Positions 18,111 to 28,323 are shown, counted from the stretch's first letter. The stretch: 64,000 nt of DNA from Bacteroidia bacterium (GCA_030538215.1 JAUNUM010000004.1:1-64000); one strand, 5' to 3'. Notes: generated from the letters alone by a model not told the origin. Program-made: numbers and translations.

Positions 18111-19616
18111 ATGAAAAAATATAGTATAATTATTTGTACACTTTTAGTATTAATGAGTTGCAGTGACTTCTTAGGCAATCAACCCAAGGGAGAAATCATT
18201 CCTCAATCCATAAAGCATTACGATTTATGGCTCAACAGCAGCATCTTAGTAGGGGGCGGTTCCACCCATATGAACTATTTAACCGATGATGTTTACGTTT
18301 CAACCAATGGTGTAGCTTATTCTTTCGGATTAAATATTATGCCCCCTTCTTACAGAAATCTATACACTTTTGAAGAGAAAGTTTTCAGTCAATCAGAAGA
18401 TGACTCCCAATGGTCAAGCGCATACGGCCGCATCCATCAATACAACACCATTATGGAAAAGATAGTGGATGCGACAGGCGGAGGTGAAACCGAAATTAAA
18501 AAGTTGCAAGCCGAAGCACTATTAGCCAGAGCCTACGACTATCTGATACTTGTGAACACCTATGCCAAACAATACGATGCAGCTACTTCTAAAACCGATT
18601 TGGGTATTCCATTGCTGCTTACTAGCGTGGCTCCCGAAGGCACATTAAAGCGAGCAACAGTAGAAGAGATATATGCACAAATTATAAAAGATTTGACTGA
18701 AGCCGAAAAATATTTGCCCGAACGTCCTACAACCGGATTGTTCAGAGGTTCTAAAAAAGCAGTTTACGGTACATTTGCCCGCGCTTATCTCATCCGTGGC
18801 GAATATGACAAGGCACTCTCTTATGCTAATAAACTATTGGAAAGAGACAAATATCTGTTGGATTTAAAAGAGTACAACATAGGAGTAGATAATCCCGAAA
18901 CGGGCTACAAAGCTCCCACAATGGAAGGGCGTATTGTAGGTATACCCGAAGGAAAAGATAATAAAGAATGTGTTTATTTGAAACTTGACGACAGCGGGAT
19001 GGGTGTAGGAATGAGCGCACAAATACTTGCATCAGAAGATTTAATCAGTCTTTTTGACATGGAGAACGATAAGCGTTTCTTGCTTTACTACAGTAATTCT
19101 TTTGAAGGTGAGGTGTTTAATGAGTTTTTATATATGCCGTTTATATACCTCAATCTGGGCATTTCCACACCCGAAATGTACCTAACTGCTGCCGAATGCG
19201 AAGCTCGAATCGGAAGTAAAGAACGCGCTCTTGAACTGCTAAATGCGCTACGAGACAATCGCATAATTAACAACGAGCCATTAACAGCCGAATCAAACGA
19301 TGAAGCCCTGACAATGGTATTGGAGGAACGTCGTCGCGAATTTGCTATGATAGGAATGTTCCGCTTTATTGATTTGCGCAGACTCAATAAAGATCCCCGA
19401 TTTGCAAAAAAGGTTGAGCACAGAGTAGCAAAAACAGAATTGCAGGAAGTTACATTTGTGGATGAAGACGGCACAGAATATAAATATATGGATTATGTAG
19501 AGGTAGGTGAACCCATTATTTACACCTTAGAACCCAACAGTCCAAAATACATAATGCCTATTCCACCTAAAGTAATGCGATTCAATCCCGGAATGCCGGA
19601 TAATGACAGAAAATAA
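18111..19616 (+). CDS. SusD/RagB-type surface lipoprotein, second
   Basis: A 501-residue lipoprotein with lipobox Cys17 (LVLMSCSDF) and the family segments LGNQPKGEIIPQS near the N-terminus, EALLARAYDYLILVNTYAKQY, RATVEEIYAQIIKDLTEAEKYLP and a C-terminal MVLEERRREFAMIGMFRFIDLRRL block, which is diagnostic of SusD. It is co-directional with SusC (12 bp) and precedes three thioredoxin-like lipoproteins, the first 58 bp later. Confidence 0.95.
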   Translation: MKKYSIIICTLLVLMSCSDFLGNQPKGEIIPQSIKHYDLWLNSSILVGGGSTHMNYLTDDVYVSTNGVAYSFGLNIMPPSYRNLYTFEEKVFSQSEDDSQWSSAYGRIHQYNTIMEKIVDATGGGETEIKKLQAEALLARAYDYLILVNTYAKQYDAATSKTDLGIPLLLTSVAPEGTLKRATVEEIYAQIIKDLTEAEKYLPERPTTGLFRGSKKAVYGTFARAYLIRGEYDKALSYANKLLERDKYLLDLKEYNIGVDNPETGYKAPTMEGRIVGIPEGKDNKECVYLKLDDSGMGVGMSAQILASEDLISLFDMENDKRFLLYYSNSFEGEVFNEFLYMPFIYLNLGISTPEMYLTAAECEARIGSKERALELLNALRDNRIINNEPLTAESNDEALTMVLEERRREFAMIGMFRFIDLRRLNKDPRFAKKVEHRVAKTELQEVTFVDEDGTEYKYMDYVEVGEPIIYTLEPNSPKYIMPIPPKVMRFNPGMPDNDRK

Positions 19617-19674
19617 TGCGCACAGCGCAAAGAATATTATAAACATCATTTTAAATTAAAAAAAAGAAACAACA

Positions 19675-20847
19675 ATGAAAAAGAATTTAAACATTGCAAA
19701 GCATCTATTTGCAGCTCTAATTATTTTGCCCGCGTTGGCACTATTTATCTCGTGTAAAAATACATCGGGCTATACCATCTCGGGGGAAATAGACTCCGAT
19801 ATGTTCTCGATAGACTCCATTTTTCTTTACCGACCCACCGATGGTACACCTTTTGCATCTGCACCCGTAAAAGATGGTAAGTTTACACTAAAAGGTAATG
19901 CCGACAAAGTGGTAAAAGCTATATTAGGAAATTCTGAACTAGGTTTTGGCACAAACATTATTCTCGAAAACGGACAGCAATATGAGTTTTCGCTTAAAGA
20001 CGGAATTGTGTTGCTGAAAGGTGGTATTCTTCAAGAAAAAGTGTTAGGGTTTGTAAATAGTGAAGCCTACAGGAAAGCTGTAGAAGAATACAACAAACTA
20101 GGCACTGAACTGACTCAAGACTACGACGGAAACGACAAAGCACGAAATGAAGAAATTGAAAGTATTTTAGCCACCGCCGGCGACAAGGTGTTGCAAATAG
20201 AAAACGCTCATTTTGCAAACCTCATTGAAGGCAACGAACCAACAATTGTCAAACTGTTGGCGTTAACCGAAACACAAGACTGGGAAAACTATTCGGTAGA
20301 AAAGCGCTCAGAACTACTTAATGTGTATGAAAAAGAATTAGGCAAACATGAAGTAATTGATGGGTACCGCGAATACCTATCGAGTGAAGATGACCTAATG
20401 ACCGCTGCCGAAAATGTAGGAACAGGAAAACCCTACATAAATATTACGGCGCAAACACGCGAAAAACAATCGATAGAACTTTCCAATACAATAGCCAACA
20501 ATAAATACACGCTATTGGAGTTCTGGGCATCGTGGTGCGGACCATGCAGATCCGAAATTCCACACCTGAAAAAAGCATACGACAAATACAAAGCAAAAGG
20601 TTTTGAAATTTACGCAATATCGCTTGACGATAACGAAGCTGACTGGCTCAAAGCCATGGACGAAGAAAAAACGCCTTGGATAAACGTACACAATGCCGAA
20701 GGATTTAACGGTGAAGTAATTAAAGCATACGGAATACGAGGTATCCCCTCTAGCTTTCTCATTGACAAAGACGGTACGATTGTGGCATCAATGGATGAAC
20801 TGCGAGGCGATAGCTTAGACGAAATACTACAAAGTTTACTCAAATAA
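19675..20847 (+). CDS. DUF4369/TlpA-like thiol-disulfide lipoprotein, copy 1 of 3
   Basis: A 390-residue lipoprotein (lipobox Cys27, LFISCKN). An N-terminal DUF4369 domain at about 30-130 (YTISGEIDSDMFSIDSIFLY, APVKDGKFTLKG) is followed by a helical linker and a C-terminal TlpA/AhpC-TSA thioredoxin domain with WASWCGPC (Cys288/Cys291), KAKGFEIYAISLD and cis-proline GIPSSFLID. TlpA-like proteins reduce extracytoplasmic disulfides in the families studied; this one would be membrane-anchored. It is the first of three tandem paralogues separated by 9 and 6 bp. Confidence 0.9.
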   Translation: MKKNLNIAKHLFAALIILPALALFISCKNTSGYTISGEIDSDMFSIDSIFLYRPTDGTPFASAPVKDGKFTLKGNADKVVKAILGNSELGFGTNIILENGQQYEFSLKDGIVLLKGGILQEKVLGFVNSEAYRKAVEEYNKLGTELTQDYDGNDKARNEEIESILATAGDKVLQIENAHFANLIEGNEPTIVKLLALTETQDWENYSVEKRSELLNVYEKELGKHEVIDGYREYLSSEDDLMTAAENVGTGKPYINITAQTREKQSIELSNTIANNKYTLLEFWASWCGPCRSEIPHLKKAYDKYKAKGFEIYAISLDDNEADWLKAMDEEKTPWINVHNAEGFNGEVIKAYGIRGIPSSFLIDKDGTIVASMDELRGDSLDEILQSLLK

Positions 20848-20856
20848 ATAATAAAA

Positions 20857-22020
20857 ATGAAAAAGAATTCAATCATTTTAAAAAACATACTGGTAAGTAT
20901 GATTCTTTTATCCGCTTTCACGCTAATTTCGTGTAACGGAAATACATCGGGCTACACCATTAAAGGTAGTATTGAAACAGATATGTTTTCGCTTGACTCC
21001 ATATATCTTTACCAAGCATCAACTCCCATTGCTTCGGCAGCTGTAAAAGACGGTAAATTCGAAATAAAAGGAAAAGTAGAGGAGCCGAAAAAAATGATAC
21101 TTGGGGATATGGAAAGTGGTTTTGGAGTAGATATTATTCTCGAAAACGCAGACTATACGCTGGTAGTAAACGATAACAATATCACGCTCAAAGGTGGCAA
21201 TTTGCACGAAAAAGTATTAGGGTACACAAACGACGAAGCGTACAACAAGGCAATAAATGAGTATATGGACGCAGAAGACGCCTTTTTTGAACTTGATGAC
21301 GAAAGCGACATAGAAAAATACGCTGCTGCCGAAGCTATCGTGAACGAAAAAGGACAAGCTGTGGTAAAAATACAAAACGAACATTTCCGTAAACTACTCG
21401 AAGGTAATGAATCCACTCTTGTGAAATTATTTACCTTAAACCAATCAGAAGATTGGGAGGCTTACCCGATAGAAAAACGCCTCGAACTGCTTGATGTGTT
21501 TGAAAAAGAATTGGGTGCACTACCGTTGCTCACCAAGTATCGTGAATACCTGATCAACGATCAGGAAATGAGCGCTGCTGCCGAAAACGTTGCCATAGGC
21601 AAACCCTACATCAACGTGGTGGCACAAACACGCGATAAAAAAACGGTAGAACTTGCCAATGTGATAGCAGCCAATAAATATACAATGCTCGACTTTTGGG
21701 CATCGTGGTGCGGCCCATGTCGTGCCGAAACACCAAATCTGAAAAAAGCATACGAAAAATACAAAGCAAAAGGTTTTGAAATTTATGCCATATCGCTCGA
21801 TGAAAAAGAAGCCGATTGGTTGAAAGCCCTTGACGAAGAAAACACACCTTGGATAAACGTGTATAATGCTGGAGGGTACGGTGGTGAAGTAGTAAAATCA
21901 TACGGCATACAAGGTATTCCCTCAAGTTTCCTTATTGATAAAGACGGCAATATCGTAGCTTCAATGGATCAGCTCAGAGGCGAAGAATTAGATAGAACAT
22001 TACAAAACTTACTCAAATAA
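20857..22020 (+). CDS. DUF4369/TlpA-like thiol-disulfide lipoprotein, copy 2 of 3
   Basis: A 387-residue lipoprotein (lipobox Cys26, LISCNG) with the same layout as copy 1: DUF4369 domain, acidic helical linker (DAEDAFFELDDESDIEKY) and thioredoxin domain with WASWCGPC (Cys285/Cys288). The C-terminal half is almost the same as copy 1 (YKAKGFEIYAISLDEKEADW), whereas the linker differs. Copies 1 and 2 are closer to each other than to copy 3, so they come from the more recent duplication. The start is 9 bp after copy 1. Confidence 0.9.
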   Translation: MKKNSIILKNILVSMILLSAFTLISCNGNTSGYTIKGSIETDMFSLDSIYLYQASTPIASAAVKDGKFEIKGKVEEPKKMILGDMESGFGVDIILENADYTLVVNDNNITLKGGNLHEKVLGYTNDEAYNKAINEYMDAEDAFFELDDESDIEKYAAAEAIVNEKGQAVVKIQNEHFRKLLEGNESTLVKLFTLNQSEDWEAYPIEKRLELLDVFEKELGALPLLTKYREYLINDQEMSAAAENVAIGKPYINVVAQTRDKKTVELANVIAANKYTMLDFWASWCGPCRAETPNLKKAYEKYKAKGFEIYAISLDEKEADWLKALDEENTPWINVYNAGGYGGEVVKSYGIQGIPSSFLIDKDGNIVASMDQLRGEELDRTLQNLLK

Positions 22021-22026
22021 TAAACA

Positions 22027-23190
22027 ATGAAAAAAATAATATTTTTCACCGCTATTATAGCTCTTGTAGCAACAATGGCAGCGTGCACGCAAAACAAAAA
22101 AGCAGATAGCTATACCATCAATGGCGAATTTGCCAAAGGGATTAATGCAGAATCGGTTACGTTATACAACAACACGTACGAGGTTATCAACTCAGCACCC
22201 GTGAAAGACGGCAAATTTGTTTTGACAGGCAAGTTAGACGAGCCGCGTAAACTGGTGATTGCCAGCGAAGAGGTGTATTACTCGTTTGACATTTTGCTCG
22301 AAAACGATACTTATGACCTACGCGTAGATGAACGAGGAATTACCTACCTAAAAGGTGGAAAAATACACCAAAACGTGTTGGGATATCAGCAAAACGACGA
22401 CTACATAAAAGAAAAAGTAGAAAGCGCACAAAAAATAGACGAGCTATTTGCCAACATGGATATGGAAAACGAAGAGCAATTGACCAAAGCGCGTGAAGAG
22501 ATGAGCAAATATGAAATCGGTATTCATGCTTATAACAAGAGAGAAAATGAACGCGTGCTGGAAGGAGATTACACACCCCTCGAAAAGATATTTGCACTCT
22601 TCTCAATATATGATCCCGAAAAATATCCGGTAGAGAAAGTACTTGAAATGCTCAACAAATACGAAGCGGAAATCGGCCCCCACCCCGATTTGGTTTTCTT
22701 GCGTAATAGCATTATAGAAGGAGAAAAAATGATAGAGATGCAACAAACCGTAGACAACGGAGCGCCCTTTAAAGAAATTGCCGGAAAAGACCGCAACGGA
22801 AAAGCCATCAGTCTTACCGATATAGTTGCCGCCAACGAATACACCATTTTAGAATTTTGGGCATCGTGGTGTGGTCCGTGTCGTGCCGAAATACCCAATC
22901 TAAAAAAAGCATACGAAAAATATAAAAGCAAAGGATTGGAAATACTATCGGTATCGCTTGATGCCGAACACGATATGTGGACTGCCGCTATGGACGAAGA
23001 AAAACCAACTTGGCTGAATATTATAGTAGAAAACGAGTTCAAAAATCCACAAGTAACGGCATACGGTATTATGGGCGTACCCGCCAGCTTCCTCATCAAC
23101 AAAGAAGGAACCATTGTTGCTAATAACGACGAATTGAGGGAATTTGAATTAGATAGAACGCTCGATAGAATTATTAACATTAAAAAGTAA
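22027..23190 (+). CDS. DUF4369/TlpA-like thiol-disulfide lipoprotein, copy 3 of 3
   Basis: A 387-residue lipoprotein (lipobox Cys20, TMAACTQ). DUF4369 domain (YTINGEFAKGINAESVTLY, PVKDGKFVLTGKLDEP), helical linker and thioredoxin domain with WASWCGPC (Cys282/Cys285), GLEILSVSLD and GVPASFLINKEG. The linker and the segment after the active site differ most from copies 1 and 2. Start is 6 bp after copy 2. The three genes probably end the second SusCD operon. Confidence 0.9.
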   Translation: MKKIIFFTAIIALVATMAACTQNKKADSYTINGEFAKGINAESVTLYNNTYEVINSAPVKDGKFVLTGKLDEPRKLVIASEEVYYSFDILLENDTYDLRVDERGITYLKGGKIHQNVLGYQQNDDYIKEKVESAQKIDELFANMDMENEEQLTKAREEMSKYEIGIHAYNKRENERVLEGDYTPLEKIFALFSIYDPEKYPVEKVLEMLNKYEAEIGPHPDLVFLRNSIIEGEKMIEMQQTVDNGAPFKEIAGKDRNGKAISLTDIVAANEYTILEFWASWCGPCRAEIPNLKKAYEKYKSKGLEILSVSLDAEHDMWTAAMDEEKPTWLNIIVENEFKNPQVTAYGIMGVPASFLINKEGTIVANNDELREFELDRTLDRIINIKK

Positions 23191-23222
23191 TCAATAAAAA
23201 AACTGAGAGCGTAAACCTTGCC

Positions 23223-23264
23223 AATAAGTAGGAGTATGACATAGTCTACATACTCCTACTTATT
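23223..23264. repeat. Perfect 16-bp inverted repeat (hairpin)
   Basis: Left arm AATAAGTAGGAGTATG at 23223-23238 and its exact complement at 23249-23264, with a 10-base loop. It lies 33 bp after the third TlpA-like gene. No T-run follows on the + strand (AGAAAAAAT), so it is not a classic intrinsic terminator; it may still stabilise the 3' end of the transcript or stop transcription. Confidence 0.75.
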
Positions 23265-23586
23265 AGAAAAAATCCAGTGCAGAGCATGCAGTGAAATACT
23301 TTTCGAATATTCTTCTTAAAAAAGAGATCGTTTCGCAAAGTGTAAATAATCACTTGCTCATCTATTTAAAGTTTTCAAACGTGCAACACGATTTATCCCG
23401 ATTTCTATCGGACATAATACGTATTTCACTGACTTTCTAAATTTAATATATTATTTTTTTACAACAATTAACGAATAAGTACATCGTCATTCCCAATAGT
23501 TTATACTACTTAGTTAAGTAACAAAACGGACACTGCGGCTTAAACCCCGTGAGCCCTATTTCTAACTGAACCGAACTAAGATAAAT

Positions 23587-23594
23587 TATTTTTG
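23587..23594 (+). promoter_or_regulatory. -7 promoter box of the third SusCD unit
   Basis: TATTTTTG matches TAnnTTTG and ends 50 bp before the ATG at 23645. A clear -33 TTTG is not seen at the usual distance. Confidence 0.45.
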
Positions 23595-23644
23595 AAAACG
23601 TACTTAGATTTTACAAATTGTTACACATTTTAAACTAATTGCTT

Positions 23645-26600
23645 ATGAAATTTCTATTATTAGTACTTGCGCTTACGTTGTCGATAGGCAACATGCAAGC
23701 GGACAATGCAACCTCGGCCATACAACAGGATGGCAAACAAGTAGAGTTTAGAGGCACAGTTCTCGACACACATAAAAAACCTCTACCGGGCGTGTATGTG
23801 TTTATCGAAAACACAAGTATCTATACTACAACCGATAATGAAGGAAAGTTTCTGCTGAATCTGCCTGCGGATATCGAAATGGTTGTTACTTTCTACTTTT
23901 TAGGATGCGAACATGAATATCATGTTTTTGAAGGTAAACCCGCCAACGTAACCATAACTATGAAAGACGACGCGACAATGCTTGACGACGTGGTAGTAAT
24001 CGGTTACGGAAGCAAAGATCGCAAAAGCCTTTCCAGCTCCATTGCCTCTTTAGACAAACACCAGCTCGGTGTATTGTCACCGGTAAGTAATTCGTTAGAC
24101 AATATGCTGGCAGGAACGGTAAAAGGAGTTTTGATTCGCCCAAGTAGCGGACAACCGGGAGCTATACCCGTAATCAACGTGCGGGGTATCACTTCTCCCA
24201 TTCCAAAAATAAATGGGTCACAACTAAGCAACACCCCCTTGTTTGTAATCGACGGAGTTCCTATATACCTGCAGGAAACTTCGCTAAATCCTCTGTTGGC
24301 TATTTCTCCAAACGACATTGAGAGTATAGACGTATTGAAAGACGCTGCAGCCACAGCCATCTACGGCTCACGAGGCGCAAACGGCGTGATATTGGTAAAA
24401 ACCAAGAGCGGACGAAAAACGGAAAATCTCGAAATTCAGGCCGGCTACATATTCTCAGTAGGTAACCCCATAAAGCAATACAAAGTATTGAACAGGGCAG
24501 AATTTATGGATCTGCAGGACGAAGTACTCAGAAACACGGTAAGTGCAGTAAACAATGGCACCTCCTATAGTTCGATAGATGTATTGAGTAACTATGGGCT
24601 CGTGGAAGAAGATCCCGTAACACAGAAATTAGTTTACAAGGGGCTCAATCTTTCCAAATACGGAAATGCCGATACCGACTGGGTAAGAGCCATACAAAAC
24701 CGAAACGCCCCAACACACCAGTACAACATGAGCGTGCGCGGTGGAACGCAATACTCAACCTACTCATTTTCGTTCAACGGAATCAATCAAGAAGGGTTGT
24801 TTATCAAAGATAAATTCGAACGGTACGGTGTGCGTTTTTCATTGGATTTTGACCTGTGGGAACGTCTAAAAATGGGAACTATACTAAATTACGGATACGC
24901 TAGCCGAAACAGCGGAGAGCAAATGGAAGGTTTTTCAGAAGATCGTTCTTGGAACGTGAGGCCCGACCTACCCATTTATACCGAAACAGGAGCTTTACAG
25001 CGCATCCCCGATTACACCTATGGTGGGAAAGATGAAAAACCCAATCCCGTTGCCTTATTCGAAAAAACATCCAAATTCAAAAACCATCAGATATTCGGTA
25101 ATTTCTACATAAACTATCAACTGCTGAAAGGATTGAGCTGGTACACCGACTTCAATATGTCATACAACAGGTTTGATAATTCGTACTTCACACCGCTTGA
25201 TGCACTGACACTTAGTCCGGCTTATCCCATGAAAGCTACCTTGGATATTTCCGACCATTCGAGTTTCAACTCCTCCATAAATACACGGTTAGATTACACC
25301 TTAGCGATAAACAATCATAACTTCACGGCAATGGCAGGGTTGGGAAGCGACAGGGTGTTCAATCAATCGAAATCGAATATGCTATGGGGATTCCCGAACG
25401 ATAAATATCTCCAAAATCCGAGTTCTGCCGGTGTACTAATAAATATGACCGATACCGATACATCTGAAGGATTAAACTCTGTTTACAGCCGTTTCACCTA
25501 TAACTTTGCCCACCGCTACTTAGCCGAAGTATCTTGGCGTGCCGACCAGTCTTCAAAATTTGGGCCCGGAAACAGGTGGGGAACTTTTCCGGCATTGTCT
25601 GTAGCTTGGAGAATCAATAATGAAAATTTTATGCGCCACACTACCAAGGTAGATGATTTAAAACTTCGTTTCAGTACTGGAAAAACAGGTTCCACAAATA
25701 TTCCGGATTTCTCTTACCGCCAATATATTCAAAGCGGGGGAGTTCATAATACATACGGTGAAGACTTAACGCTGGTATTGAGAAATACACTCCCAAATAA
25801 AAATATCCGGTGGGAAATGACAACGGAATACAACGCAGGAATAGACCTCTCTCTATTCAACCATCGCCTCTACGGGAGCTTCGATCTCTATTACCGTTAT
25901 ACCGACGGTGCATTGGCTCCTGCTCCAAACAAACTGGAAACAGGAATATCCGTCTATTACGCCAACATTATCGATATGAGCAATCGTGGGTTTGAACTTC
26001 AACTCGGAGGAGATATTATCCGAAACAAGAATTTTACCTGGAACAGCGAAATCAATCTCTCTTCCAACCGAAACCGCATAGAAAAACTCAATGACGCTAT
26101 ACTCGATGACCTTTCCGACGGTTTTATCGTAGGACAGCCCACCGGAGTAATGCGAGGGTACGTTGTGGAAAAAATTGTTCAAACACAGGAAGAGATTAAC
26201 GTACTCAACCAAAAAGCTGAAGAAAAGGGAAGAAGCGCATATCAGAATCTGGCAACCGGCCCGGGAGATTATCTATATAAAGATTTGGACGGTAATGGGT
26301 ATATTGATGAATTCGACAGAAAAGTGATTACCAATCCCGAGCCCAAACTATTTGGCGGATGGACAAACACTTTCCAATACAAAAACTTCTCTCTCTCCAT
26401 TCTGTCGCAGTTCTCCTACGGCGGAAAGGCAATATGGGAAAGCCTTCTCACCAATATAGGTCAACCTTTGGGAACCAATATTATCCGACAAGTATATAAA
26501 AATACTTGGACACCGGAGAATACAGGCGCCAACTATCCGAGATTGGTAAATGCCCCTGAGTCGTGGCTCAATTCGGCCATAAACGATCGGGCGGTTTTCG

Positions 26601-26842
26601 ACAACTCTTTCTTCAGGATAAAAAACGTATCACTAAGTTATGACGTAAACCCAGACAAGTTGGAAAAACTAGGAATTCTGGGCTTGCAATTCAACCTGAA
26701 CTTTACTAACTTGCTTACTTTTACCCGTTGGCCGGGATTAGATCCCGATATTTCCAGCAATTTTGCTTCCGGAATGTCTTCAAATACAGATCCGTATCCA
26801 TCAAGCAGAACAATGTCGATGGGAGTAAGAGTCAATTTTTAG
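23645..26842 (+). CDS. SusC/RagA-type TonB-dependent transporter without STN domain
   Basis: A 1065-residue receptor starting at ATG 23645 (an upstream TTG at 23639 adds two residues). Signal peptide to about residue 20, carboxypeptidase-regulatory-like domain about 34-107 (KPLPGVYVFIENTSIY), TonB-box-like MLDDVVVIGYG 112-122, plug with GSRGANGVILVKTKSG and barrel ending SMGVRVNF. Unlike the other two SusC proteins there is no STN domain, and no sigma/FecR pair stands upstream. It must be regulated differently, from the promoter region in the long upstream spacer. Confidence 0.95.
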   Translation: MKFLLLVLALTLSIGNMQADNATSAIQQDGKQVEFRGTVLDTHKKPLPGVYVFIENTSIYTTTDNEGKFLLNLPADIEMVVTFYFLGCEHEYHVFEGKPANVTITMKDDATMLDDVVVIGYGSKDRKSLSSSIASLDKHQLGVLSPVSNSLDNMLAGTVKGVLIRPSSGQPGAIPVINVRGITSPIPKINGSQLSNTPLFVIDGVPIYLQETSLNPLLAISPNDIESIDVLKDAAATAIYGSRGANGVILVKTKSGRKTENLEIQAGYIFSVGNPIKQYKVLNRAEFMDLQDEVLRNTVSAVNNGTSYSSIDVLSNYGLVEEDPVTQKLVYKGLNLSKYGNADTDWVRAIQNRNAPTHQYNMSVRGGTQYSTYSFSFNGINQEGLFIKDKFERYGVRFSLDFDLWERLKMGTILNYGYASRNSGEQMEGFSEDRSWNVRPDLPIYTETGALQRIPDYTYGGKDEKPNPVALFEKTSKFKNHQIFGNFYINYQLLKGLSWYTDFNMSYNRFDNSYFTPLDALTLSPAYPMKATLDISDHSSFNSSINTRLDYTLAINNHNFTAMAGLGSDRVFNQSKSNMLWGFPNDKYLQNPSSAGVLINMTDTDTSEGLNSVYSRFTYNFAHRYLAEVSWRADQSSKFGPGNRWGTFPALSVAWRINNENFMRHTTKVDDLKLRFSTGKTGSTNIPDFSYRQYIQSGGVHNTYGEDLTLVLRNTLPNKNIRWEMTTEYNAGIDLSLFNHRLYGSFDLYYRYTDGALAPAPNKLETGISVYYANIIDMSNRGFELQLGGDIIRNKNFTWNSEINLSSNRNRIEKLNDAILDDLSDGFIVGQPTGVMRGYVVEKIVQTQEEINVLNQKAEEKGRSAYQNLATGPGDYLYKDLDGNGYIDEFDRKVITNPEPKLFGGWTNTFQYKNFSLSILSQFSYGGKAIWESLLTNIGQPLGTNIIRQVYKNTWTPENTGANYPRLVNAPESWLNSAINDRAVFDNSFFRIKNVSLSYDVNPDKLEKLGILGLQFNLNFTNLLTFTRWPGLDPDISSNFASGMSSNTDPYPSSRTMSMGVRVNF

Positions 26843-26865
26843 TTTAACTTATAAATAAAAAGACA

Positions 26866-28323
26866 ATGAGAACAATTTACAAATATACAGTTATAATATG
26901 CTGTAGCATAACTCTCTGGGGATGTGATCTGATAGGAAGCATAGACGATATCAAGCAAAAAAATGTTCTGACCGATGAAACACAAATACCCGACAAAGCT
27001 TCTGCTCAATTTGCATTGAATGGCGTGTACGCGAGTTGGAGGACAACGGGAATAGGATGGTTCGTGAGCTATCTTACTACATTAACTCAAGCGCAATTAC
27101 CACCCAATTTGAACGGAATCGACGGATTTTCCACCAACGAAGTAACGATAGACAACCCTGGCATAAGAAATAATTACATCGACTTGTATAACATTATCAA
27201 TAATGCCAATACGCTTTTAACAAACCTGGAAAAAGCAACTATTCCCGATATTACGCAAGAAGAAAAGGACATAATTATGGCACAAGCCCGTTTTCACAGG
27301 GCCTGCGCACATTTTCACCTGCTGCGCCAGTACGGAGAGTTTTTTGACATGAATTCTATTTACGGCATCGTGATTTGCGATAAACCCGAAAGGGACAATA
27401 CGCCGCAAAAACGCGCCACAGTAGAAGAAAGCTACAAATTCATCATCGCTGATTTGGAGTATGCCATTGAAAAATGTTCCAATGACTACGTGGAGCATTA
27501 TCACGTGAGCAGCACCACGGCAAAAGCGCTTTTGGCAAAAGTATATCTGTCGAAAGCCGATTTTACCAATGCGGCAAAATTTGCTATAGAAGTGATAGAT
27601 GAAGCTTCTGCTGCCGGATACGAGCTGGAAAGATATTATTATTTGGATATTTTTTATAATAGTTTCAATTCTTCCGAAGTGTTGTTTGCCCCACATATTA
27701 TTCAGATAACCAATCTGGGAATGATGGAGTACCACACAATACAATTGGGGTCGACCCTTGTACGCATCGCCGACGAATTGGTTCCGGGTGAGGGTGATTT
27801 CGAAACCGGAGCAGGATTCGATCCTCGCTTCTTTATGACCTATCCAAAAGAAACATTTGCCGAAGGAGAATCTTTACAATTAATAGAAAAATATCCTATG
27901 CTAGACTACATGGCCGGAAAACCTGAGCACACTTATTTTATGCTCCGCCTCGGCGAAATCTACCTGATTGCCGCCGAAGCTGAATTTAGGCGTGAAGGAG
28001 GCGATAAAACAAAAGCAAGATCATACCTGCAAACTATTTGCACTCGCGCATCTGATTATCCGGTATCATACAATAGAAACTATGCACGCAATATTCCCGA
28101 AAGCGATTTTTTGGTTACCCTGCTCAAACACAAATATATTGAGATTAGCCACGAAAACGGAGAAGAATGGTACGACTTGGTACGCTACAAAATAGTGGAC
28201 AAAATGGAAATAGCACCCGATTATGTAGCTTCAGACCGACACTTAGTATTCCCCATCCCTCAAACGGCAAGAGCAGGAAATCCACTGTTAGAGCAAAATC
28301 CAGGGTATCCGGGTGCCAAATAA
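26866..28323 (+). CDS. SusD/RagB-type surface lipoprotein, third
   Basis: A 485-residue lipoprotein (lipobox Cys20, TLWGCDLIG). SusD features: KASAQFALNGVYASWR, QARFHRACAHFHLLRQYGEF, RATVEESYKFIIADLEYAIE, LLAKVYLSKADFTNAAKFA and the C-terminal LRLGEIYLIAAEAEFRREGG with HENGEEWYDLVRY. It lies 23 bp after SusC. A terminator hairpin follows, so the M16 peptidase genes are a separate or read-through unit. Confidence 0.95.
   Translation: MRTIYKYTVIICCSITLWGCDLIGSIDDIKQKNVLTDETQIPDKASAQFALNGVYASWRTTGIGWFVSYLTTLTQAQLPPNLNGIDGFSTNEVTIDNPGIRNNYIDLYNIINNANTLLTNLEKATIPDITQEEKDIIMAQARFHRACAHFHLLRQYGEFFDMNSIYGIVICDKPERDNTPQKRATVEESYKFIIADLEYAIEKCSNDYVEHYHVSSTTAKALLAKVYLSKADFTNAAKFAIEVIDEASAAGYELERYYYLDIFYNSFNSSEVLFAPHIIQITNLGMMEYHTIQLGSTLVRIADELVPGEGDFETGAGFDPRFFMTYPKETFAEGESLQLIEKYPMLDYMAGKPEHTYFMLRLGEIYLIAAEAEFRREGGDKTKARSYLQTICTRASDYPVSYNRNYARNIPESDFLVTLLKHKYIEISHENGEEWYDLVRYKIVDKMEIAPDYVASDRHLVFPIPQTARAGNPLLEQNPGYPGAK

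Larger units (their letters stand above)
23191..23644. other. 454-bp spacer with perfect inverted repeat, before the third SusC
   Basis: No credible reading frame is seen. It holds a perfect 16-bp inverted repeat (23223-23238 / 23249-23264), an 11-bp inverted repeat pair CAGTGAAATAC (23289-23299) / GTATTTCACTG (23421-23431) about 120 bp apart, and a TATTTTTG promoter box at 23587-23594. It is the longest coding-free stretch in the envelope block and separates a regulated cluster from one without its own sigma/FecR genes. Confidence 0.6.

Noticed and set aside
22569-23180. 203-codon - strand frame inside the third TlpA-like gene
   Set aside because: Shadow of a gene with clear WCGPC and DUF4369 motifs; Ser/Ile-rich composition without recognisable domains.
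23223-23264. Insertion-sequence terminal repeats
   Set aside because: The arms are only 10 bases apart, with no transposase or target-site duplication; a hairpin explains them better.
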